Part shown: positions 15,906 to 21,286 of the stretch, in pieces
Layout of the letters: every line of letters begins with the position of its first letter
Position numbering within the stretch: position 1 is the stretch's first letter
DNA from: CAZJDM01 sp964544765
GTDB lineage: Bacteria > Bdellovibrionota_B > Oligoflexia > CAYFLR01
Reading direction: 5' to 3'
Assembly: GCA_964544765.1 (NCBI GenBank)
Contig: CAZJDM010000072.1
Span: forward strand, 1 to 21,286
Length of the DNA stretch: 21,286 bases
The notes under the pieces: generated by a model
What the model was told of the DNA's origin: nothing
The model's input: only the letters and a program-made list of their open reading frames with translations
The model's database searches: none
Program-made: the position numbers and the translations under genes

Positions 15906-17179
15906 TCCAAGGAGGCAATGAGTTGCAGGGAGAAGTAACTGTTGGTGGCTCGAAAAATGCTACTTTACCGCTGATGGCAGCTACTTTATTAACTACAGGA
16001 GTTAACTGTATTCATAATGTTCCTTTATTACAAGATGTTAGAACTATGTTAAGGCTTTTGAATAGTTTAGGAGCCAAGACCTCCTTTGATGAAGAAAAAA
16101 AATTATGTATGATTGATACTTCCAATTTAACCTCATTTACCGCAAGCTATGATTTAGTGAAAACTATGCGATCATCTATATTAGTACTAGGTCCATTGCT
16201 AGCCAAATACAAACAAGCCAAGGTTAGTATGCCTGGAGGATGTGCTATAGGTGCTAGGCCTGTTGATTTTCATCTTCAGGGGTTAGAGAAGTTTGGATGT
16301 CAGATTGAGATAGAAAGAGGAGATATTGTTGCTTCTTTTAAACAAAGTGAAAATACTACTTTTACTTTTCCTCGTAGGTCAGTGACTGGAACAGAGAATT
16401 TAATTATGGCAGCTTGTTTGGGTAATAGTGCAATAACATTAGATAATTGTGCTAAAGAACCTCATGTTACTGAGCTAGCTATTGCACTCAATGCAATGGG
16501 CGCTAAAATTAGTGGTGCGGGTACAGATACTATTGTAATTGAGGGTGTAGATGAGTTAAAACCAATGGATCATACAGTACATCCAGACTATATTGAAGCG
16601 GGAACCTTTTTAATAGCTGGTGCCATAACTAAGGGAGATATGATAATCCATCAATTTCCTTTCGATTATTTAAGTCGTTTTGTCGAAATGATGCATGAAA
16701 TGGGTGTACATGTTGAAAATTTAGGAAATCAGGAGTGTAGGGTTCGTGTGTTTGGCGATCTTCAAGGGGTGGATGTTGTCACGGCTGATTATCCAGGTTT
16801 TCCTACTGATTTGCAGGCTCAAATGCTTTCTTTAATGTGTCTTTCAAAGGGAATAAGCGTAATAACAGAAAATATTTTTGAAAATAGATTTATGCATGTT
16901 AGTGAGTTACAGCGGTTGGGAGCTAACATTAGAAAAGAAGGAAAATCAGTGATAGTACGAGGAGTAGAGAAATTATGTGGCGCACCTGTAATGGCAACTG
17001 ATTTGAGAGCTAGCGCTTCTCTGGTATTAGCGGGTCTAGCTGCTGATGGTATTACTGAAGTAAGTAGGATATATCATTTAGATAGAGGATATGAGGTTAT
17101 AGAGAATAAGTTAGAGAAGCTGAATGCAAAAGTTGCAAGGGTAGATAATGAGGTAAAGGGAATGGAATATAGGTTTTAA
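15890..17179 (+). CDS. murA: UDP-N-acetylglucosamine 1-carboxyvinyltransferase MurA
   Basis: MurA transfers enolpyruvate from PEP to UDP-GlcNAc, the first committed step of peptidoglycan synthesis. The 429 residues are full length. Lys22 (GGSKNA) and the catalytic Cys118 (PGGCAIGARPVD) are present. The Cys, rather than Asp, predicts fosfomycin susceptibility. RASASLVLAGLAADG and YHLDRGYE near the C-terminus are typical. AAAGGG (15877-15882) lies 7 bases before ATG 15890, which favours it over the ATG at 15899. It overlaps prmC by 16 bases and is the last gene of the rho operon; no clear terminator follows. Confidence 0.97.
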   Translation: MDKMLIQGGNELQGEVTVGGSKNATLPLMAATLLTTGVNCIHNVPLLQDVRTMLRLLNSLGAKTSFDEEKKLCMIDTSNLTSFTASYDLVKTMRSSILVLGPLLAKYKQAKVSMPGGCAIGARPVDFHLQGLEKFGCQIEIERGDIVASFKQSENTTFTFPRRSVTGTENLIMAACLGNSAITLDNCAKEPHVTELAIALNAMGAKISGAGTDTIVIEGVDELKPMDHTVHPDYIEAGTFLIAGAITKGDMIIHQFPFDYLSRFVEMMHEMGVHVENLGNQECRVRVFGDLQGVDVVTADYPGFPTDLQAQMLSLMCLSKGISVITENIFENRFMHVSELQRLGANIRKEGKSVIVRGVEKLCGAPVMATDLRASASLVLAGLAADGITEVSRIYHLDRGYEVIENKLEKLNAKVARVDNEVKGMEYRF

Positions 17180-17213
17180 AATGCGCTACCCGTGGTTAAA
17201 TGGCGTTAATTTC

Positions 17214-17243
17214 TTGACACTCTAATCTAAATGTGCTAATAAT
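17214..17243 (+). promoter_or_regulatory. Predicted promoter upstream of dnaG
   Basis: A perfect TTGACA (17214-17219), then AATAAT (17238-17243, 5/6) after 18 bases, or TAATAA after 17. The start would be near 17250, leaving a 280-base leader before dnaG. Confidence 0.5.
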
Positions 17244-17350
17244 CAAAGGCTATGCTTTGGCTTGGTTGTTACCTTACAGCAAAAAACACAAAAAAGGATA
17301 GTAAAATTCATATGTTGTGCCTGTTTTTGAAATATCTTTGCCATTTTTAA

Positions 17351-17428
17351 AACAAAATTATTGGGGTAATTATAGAGCAAAAACAATGTTGTTGGCACAT
17401 TAATAAAGCTGTAACAAAATTGTTGGCA
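17351..17428 (+). repeat. Three phased copies of the dyad AACAA-N2-TTGTT
   Basis: Copies begin at 17351, 17382 and 17413, so both steps are exactly 31 bp. Each has AACAA, two bases, then TTGTT (TTATT in copy 1), followed by GG. Copies 2 and 3 agree over AACAA--TTGTTGGCA except for the two central bases; copy 1 is weaker. A 31-bp step is close to three helical turns, so bound proteins would lie on one face. The third copy overlaps the possible -35 box TTGGCA (17423-17428). Confidence 0.55.
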
Positions 17429-17529
17429 AGCTTATTTTGAAGTAATTAATCAATAAAATATTGTCTATTTAGTAGTTGAAATTGAAGTGAAGTTGTTGCG
17501 TCAAGAATAAAACTCCATGGCAATTTATT

Positions 17530-19431
17530 ATGGTTCAAGTTGATATTGTTGCGCAAATAAAAAATTCAGTGGATATTGTGACATTGATACAGAATTATGT
17601 CCCCTTGACTAAATCTGGTAATCGTTATAGAGGCTCTTGCCCTTTCCATAATGAAAAGACCCCGTCATTTTTTGTTTTCCCAGGGAAAGGAAATTATTAT
17701 TGTTTTGGTTGTAAAGCTACAGGCGATGTTATTGATTTTTTAAAGAATTACAAAAGGTTAAGTTTTGTTGAGTCCTTAGAGTTGTTAGCGGGAATGTCTG
17801 GATTACAACATTTGATAGAAGGGTCAAAGAAACAACAAAATGAAAACTGGGAAAAACAAAAAAAGCTCTACCAAATTATGGAAAAAGCCTTAATGTATTA
17901 TAATGATTGTTTGAATAACAAAAATCTTGGAACCAGGGCCCTGAGTTTCATTAATAAGAGAGGTCTTTCTGGTGAAGTTATAGATAAGTTTCAATTAGGA
18001 TTTGCTCCTCCCGGATGGGATAACCTCAAAAATAAATTAAAAAGTTATGGTTTTAAAGAAGAAGAGATTTATTCCTGTGGTTTATTAAATAAATCAGATA
18101 AGCGGGCTGATGATCATTATTATAACACCTTTAGAAATAGAATAATTTTTCCTATTTTTAACAAAAAAAACCGAGTTATAGCTTTTGGTGGTAGAATTTT
18201 AGAAACCGAGAACAATGAACCTAAATATTTAAATTCTAGAAATACAGATATTTATACTAAAGGGAATACTTTATTTGGATTTAACCTATCTTTCAAACAT
18301 ATTAGGGAAAAAGACTATCTATTTGTAGTTGAAGGTTACATGGATCAGATTAGCCTTTGTCAGTTTGGAATCAAAAATGTTGTTGCTTGCCTGGGAACTG
18401 CGTTAACGTTTGAGGCTGTCTCTCAAATAAAATCCCAAACATCCAATGTTTACCTAATGTTCGATGGAGATGAAGCTGGTTTAAGGGCTGTGGAAAAAAG
18501 TGTACTACCCATTTTACAAAGTGAGATAAATGGTTTTGTAATATTGTTACCGGATGGAATGGATCCCGATGAATTTGTAAGAAAGAATGGTGCTGAAGCT
18601 TTAGAAGAGTTGCGCAAACATTCTATGCCTATTTTTACTTTTATTCTTCAGAATTATTTGAGTGTTAATGGCCTTACAAGAGAAGGAAAAACAAAAAGTA
18701 TTAAATCATTAATGTCTATTATTAGAGAGATTAAAAGTCCAATTACCAAGCAATTTCTTGTCGAAGAAATAAATGATGCTTTTAGTATTGACATTGGAGC
18801 GTTAAGTAAAGAACTTCCTCCAAATATTAAGAATAGAAATATTTCTACCAACAAAACGATTGATAATAGGAAATCAATTAATATTAAAAGTAAGAAAAAT
18901 AACCCCATTGAGCTTTCAAAATTTCATAGTTTTTTGGGTTTATTTTTTCTTTTATCTAAACCTATTACAAAATATCCTGAATATGGGGAATATAATCTGG
19001 ATAAAATATGGGATGACTGTCCCTATCCCGAACTAATAGAATTACTAAATCTTATAAAAAGTAATGCTCAAAAAGGGATAGAGGCTAGTAAAATACCAGA
19101 GGATGAGTTGATTTTTTACGGTTTTTCCAAGGAATTTGTTTCACGGTTAATTGGAAACAAAAAGAATCTGTATAATCAAGATTGTGAGGTAATAATTAAA
19201 CAAATGAGGGCTATTTCTGTTCAATTAGATCTAGAGCGGATTAAAAAGCAAAAACGGAATGTTATTACTTTTTTTAAGGATCTTGATAGAGGATTGGTTC
19301 AATTTTTGACCGATGAACATAAGTTATTGGAACAACATAAAAAACAAGAGGAATTACGTGCCTTGACTATCGAAGAGCTGGCTAGCCAGAAAAAAATGGA
19401 AGATATAAGGCGGGTGATACCTAATAATTGA
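17530..19431 (+). CDS. dnaG: DNA primase DnaG
   Basis: DnaG makes RNA primers for the replisome. It has 633 residues (E. coli 581). The N-terminal CHC2 zinc ribbon has Cys37, His40, Cys58 and Cys61 (CPFHNEKTPSF, YYCFGC). The RNA polymerase basic domain includes the KLGFAPP-like QLGFAPPGW and FGGRIL. The Toprim domain has EGYMD (from Glu268) and DGDEAG (from Asp312). The C-terminal helicase-binding part is Lys/Asn-rich and diverged. ATG 17530 has no good Shine-Dalgarno. It is followed by a hairpin and rpoD, as in the macromolecular-synthesis arrangement of many bacteria, here without rpsU. Confidence 0.96.
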   Translation: MVQVDIVAQIKNSVDIVTLIQNYVPLTKSGNRYRGSCPFHNEKTPSFFVFPGKGNYYCFGCKATGDVIDFLKNYKRLSFVESLELLAGMSGLQHLIEGSKKQQNENWEKQKKLYQIMEKALMYYNDCLNNKNLGTRALSFINKRGLSGEVIDKFQLGFAPPGWDNLKNKLKSYGFKEEEIYSCGLLNKSDKRADDHYYNTFRNRIIFPIFNKKNRVIAFGGRILETENNEPKYLNSRNTDIYTKGNTLFGFNLSFKHIREKDYLFVVEGYMDQISLCQFGIKNVVACLGTALTFEAVSQIKSQTSNVYLMFDGDEAGLRAVEKSVLPILQSEINGFVILLPDGMDPDEFVRKNGAEALEELRKHSMPIFTFILQNYLSVNGLTREGKTKSIKSLMSIIREIKSPITKQFLVEEINDAFSIDIGALSKELPPNIKNRNISTNKTIDNRKSINIKSKKNNPIELSKFHSFLGLFFLLSKPITKYPEYGEYNLDKIWDDCPYPELIELLNLIKSNAQKGIEASKIPEDELIFYGFSKEFVSRLIGNKKNLYNQDCEVIIKQMRAISVQLDLERIKKQKRNVITFFKDLDRGLVQFLTDEHKLLEQHKKQEELRALTIEELASQKKMEDIRRVIPNN

Positions 19432-19435
19432 TGAC

Positions 19436-19457
19436 GGTCCCTTTGGACCATTTTTTT
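19436..19457 (+). terminator. Intrinsic terminator or attenuator between dnaG and rpoD
   Basis: GGTCC (19436-19440), loop CTTT, GGACC (19445-19449), one A, then seven T (19451-19457). The GC-rich stem and T-run fit an intrinsic terminator. It begins 4 bases after the dnaG stop and ends 31 bases before the rpoD start. Confidence 0.7.
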
Positions 19458-19488
19458 ATTAATATTAATTTGTTAGGGAGGAGCCAAT

Positions 19489-21286
19489 ATGGCCAAAAGT
19501 AAGAAAACTAAAAATCTTGAAGAATTATCCGAGGTTCAAACTCTTCTAGAGATTGGTAAAGATAATGGATTTCTTGCTGCTAGTGAAATACACAAAATGC
19601 TGCCCCCTGATATAGTTTCAGCTAAGGTATTAGATGAAATTATGGATATAATCGGTAAAAACAATATTGAAGTGGTTAAAAGTAAAAAATCTTCGACGGG
19701 TCCAAATGAGGTAGATCTTGAGTCCTCAGAGGATTTAGATGACTTAGCAGGAGAAGCTGATGAAAATCTGAGTGATGTATCTACTCCTCCAGTTGTTGAA
19801 ACTAAAGAATACGATGACAGTAGTTTGGTTCGGTCAAATGATCCAGTGAGAATTTATCTAAGGAAAATGGGGTCAGTATCCCTTTTGTCGAGAGAAGGGG
19901 AGGTTAAAATTGCTAAAAAAATTGAATTAGAGGAAGATTTGCTTCTATTGCAATTGTTAACCAATCCATTAGGTAGGCGTCATATTAATGATATATTTAC
20001 TCAATATAAAAATGCGGAAATTAAAGTTAAAACGGTTATAAAGGGATTTGATGAAGATGATGAACTAAATGAGGAACCTTTTTCTGAAAAATTATTCAGG
20101 CAAATAGAACAATTTAGTAAAGTTGAGAAGAAATATGATGAGGTTGAAAAGAAACTTAATGGAGCTAAATCAGCAGCAGATACTAGACGTTATAATAAAC
20201 AATTGTCCAAGGCTCAAGATAAACTTCATGAAGCCTTGAAATCCATTAATCCTAATAGAAGAATAATAAGTGATTATATAACTGTTTTAGGAGATTACAT
20301 TTCTAAGTTTAAAATGTTTGAAAGAAAGTTGAAGAATATCGCGCAAACTTTAAGTGTTGAACCTGATAAGGTTCAGGCTGTTTTTGGGAAGTCTTCAAAA
20401 ATTAAGGTCAGAAGTTCGCTTTCTAAGGTAGACTTAAATGAATTAAAAAAACAATTTAATTCATATAAAGAGGAAAAAAAGAAAATTGAGAAGATTGTTA
20501 TGCTCGATGTTGCTGAAATTAATAAGGTTTATACGGAAATTGTCACCACTCAAGATCGTTGTGAACAATCTAAAAGAGAGCTGATTGAAGCCAATTTGCG
20601 TCTAGTGGTTAGTATCGCTAAGAAATATACCAACAGAGGTCTTCAATTTCTTGATTTGATTCAAGAAGGAAATATTGGATTAATGAAAGCTGTCGAAAAA
20701 TTTGAGTACAAGAGAGGTTATAAATTTAGTACTTATGCAACTTGGTGGATTCGGCAGGCTATTACTAGAGCAATTGCTGACCAGGCTAGAACAATTCGTA
20801 TTCCTGTTCATATGATTGAGACAATTAATAAATTGATACGTACCAGCAGATATTTAGTACAAGAACTTGGTAGAGAACCAACCCCGGAAGAAATCGCTGA
20901 GAGAATGGATCTTTCTCTGGATAAGGTTCGTAAAGTACTAAAAATTGCTAAAGAACCAATCTCCTTGGAAACTCCTATTGGAGAGGAAGAAGATAATTCA
21001 ATTAGGGATTTCCTTGAGGATAAAAACAGATTATCACCAACTGATGTGGTTATAAATTTGAGTCTGTCTGAACAAACTAGAAAAGCTTTGGCGACTTTAA
21101 CACCAAGAGAAGAGAAAGTTTTAAGGATGCGATTTGGTATTGGTGAAAAGACGGATCATACTTTAGAAGAAGTGGGTCAGGATTTTAATGTTACTAGAGA
21201 AAGAATTAGACAAATTGAGGCCAAAGCATTGAGAAAATTGCGTCATCCAAGTCGTAGTAAGAAGTTACGATCCTTTGTTGAAAGCT
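19489..21286 (+). CDS. rpoD: Primary sigma factor RpoD (sigma-70), cut by window end
   Basis: 599 residues are visible, with no stop before the window ends. The last visible residues (KKLRSFVES) suggest that only a few are missing. In order: region 1.1 at the N-terminus; an acidic linker (about 80-115); region 1.2 (DPVRIYLRKMGSVSLLSREGE); a long Lys-rich non-conserved insert (about 175-350); region 2 (ANLRLVVSIAKKYTNRGLQF and STYATWWIRQAITRAI); region 3 (IPVHMIETINKL); and region 4 with the HTH TLEEVGQDFNVTRERIRQIE. An excellent ribosome site (GGGAGG, 7 bases before ATG 19489) is present. The insert is typical of proteobacterial-type RpoD and absent from Firmicutes SigA. No promoter fits between the dnaG hairpin and the start. 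Confidence 0.97.
   Translation, partial: MAKSKKTKNLEELSEVQTLLEIGKDNGFLAASEIHKMLPPDIVSAKVLDEIMDIIGKNNIEVVKSKKSSTGPNEVDLESSEDLDDLAGEADENLSDVSTPPVVETKEYDDSSLVRSNDPVRIYLRKMGSVSLLSREGEVKIAKKIELEEDLLLLQLLTNPLGRRHINDIFTQYKNAEIKVKTVIKGFDEDDELNEEPFSEKLFRQIEQFSKVEKKYDEVEKKLNGAKSAADTRRYNKQLSKAQDKLHEALKSINPNRRIISDYITVLGDYISKFKMFERKLKNIAQTLSVEPDKVQAVFGKSSKIKVRSSLSKVDLNELKKQFNSYKEEKKKIEKIVMLDVAEINKVYTEIVTTQDRCEQSKRELIEANLRLVVSIAKKYTNRGLQFLDLIQEGNIGLMKAVEKFEYKRGYKFSTYATWWIRQAITRAIADQARTIRIPVHMIETINKLIRTSRYLVQELGREPTPEEIAERMDLSLDKVRKVLKIAKEPISLETPIGEEEDNSIRDFLEDKNRLSPTDVVINLSLSEQTRKALATLTPREEKVLRMRFGIGEKTDHTLEEVGQDFNVTRERIRQIEAKALRKLRHPSRSKKLRSFVES

Larger units (their letters stand above)
17180..17529 (+). 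other. 350-base regulatory region upstream of dnaG
   Basis: No gene is convincing here. The gap holds a good promoter (17214-17243), three dyads in 31-bp phase (17351-17428), and a possible second promoter: TTGGCA (17423-17428), a 16-base spacer and ATTAAT (17445-17450). A small noncoding RNA from the first promoter is possible, but I recognise no known fold. Confidence 0.5.

Noticed and set aside
17252..17350. 32-codon frame (ATG 17252) just after a predicted start point
   Set aside because: No ribosome site with proper spacing, no recognisable motif, and AT-rich chance frames of this size are common.

Overview
The window is AT-rich bacterial chromosome (about one third G+C by eye) and consists mostly of housekeeping genes. 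It uses the standard bacterial code: TAA, TAG and TGA all end genes, and ATG, GTG and TTG all serve as starts. Good Shine-Dalgarno sites and sigma-70 type promoters are visible. No insertion sequence, phage gene or CRISPR array was seen. The order rho-rpmE-prfA-prmC-murA, and the dnaG-rpoD pair with a long non-conserved insert in RpoD, recall the former Deltaproteobacteria and relatives. The pterin enzymes (FolX, FolM) and the RsmJ domain are instead best known from Gammaproteobacteria. I therefore suggest a Gram-negative, Proteobacteria-like lineage and do not name a genus.

Layout. (1) Positions 1-2980: an RDD-family membrane protein on the minus strand, cut by the window start. It is divergent from a LiaF-like ('toast-rack') membrane protein, which is followed by a two-helix membrane protein of unknown role with a Cache-like outer domain. 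(2) Positions 2980-6354: a gene-poor stretch with a possible broken small gene, then tadA (tRNA wobble deaminase), a tRNA-Val(UAC) with its own promoter, and tex (S1-domain nucleic-acid-binding protein). (3) Positions 6360-9236, minus strand: a tightly packed pterin operon folE-folM-folX-folK. It has FolX and a FolM/PTR1-type reductase beside FolE, and its last gene is a fusion of FolK to a full 16S rRNA methyltransferase RsmJ. (4) Positions 9429-11993, minus strand: a small secreted or membrane hypothetical protein and ligA (NAD+-dependent DNA ligase). (5) Positions 12344-17179, plus strand: rho-rpmE-prfA-prmC-murA, covering transcription termination, ribosome structure, translation release and its methyltransferase, and the first committed step of peptidoglycan synthesis. 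(6) Positions 17530-21286: dnaG and rpoD, the latter running off the window end.

The main points for a second look are the FolK-RsmJ fusion; the FolE/FolM/FolX/FolK operon, which suggests tetrahydromonapterin or a variant folate route; and three copies of a 12-bp dyad (AACAA-N2-TTGTT) spaced exactly 31 bp apart upstream of dnaG-rpoD. Others are a terminator-like hairpin between dnaG and rpoD, an attenuator-like hairpin in the rho leader, and two small in-frame reading frames split by one TAA upstream of tadA.
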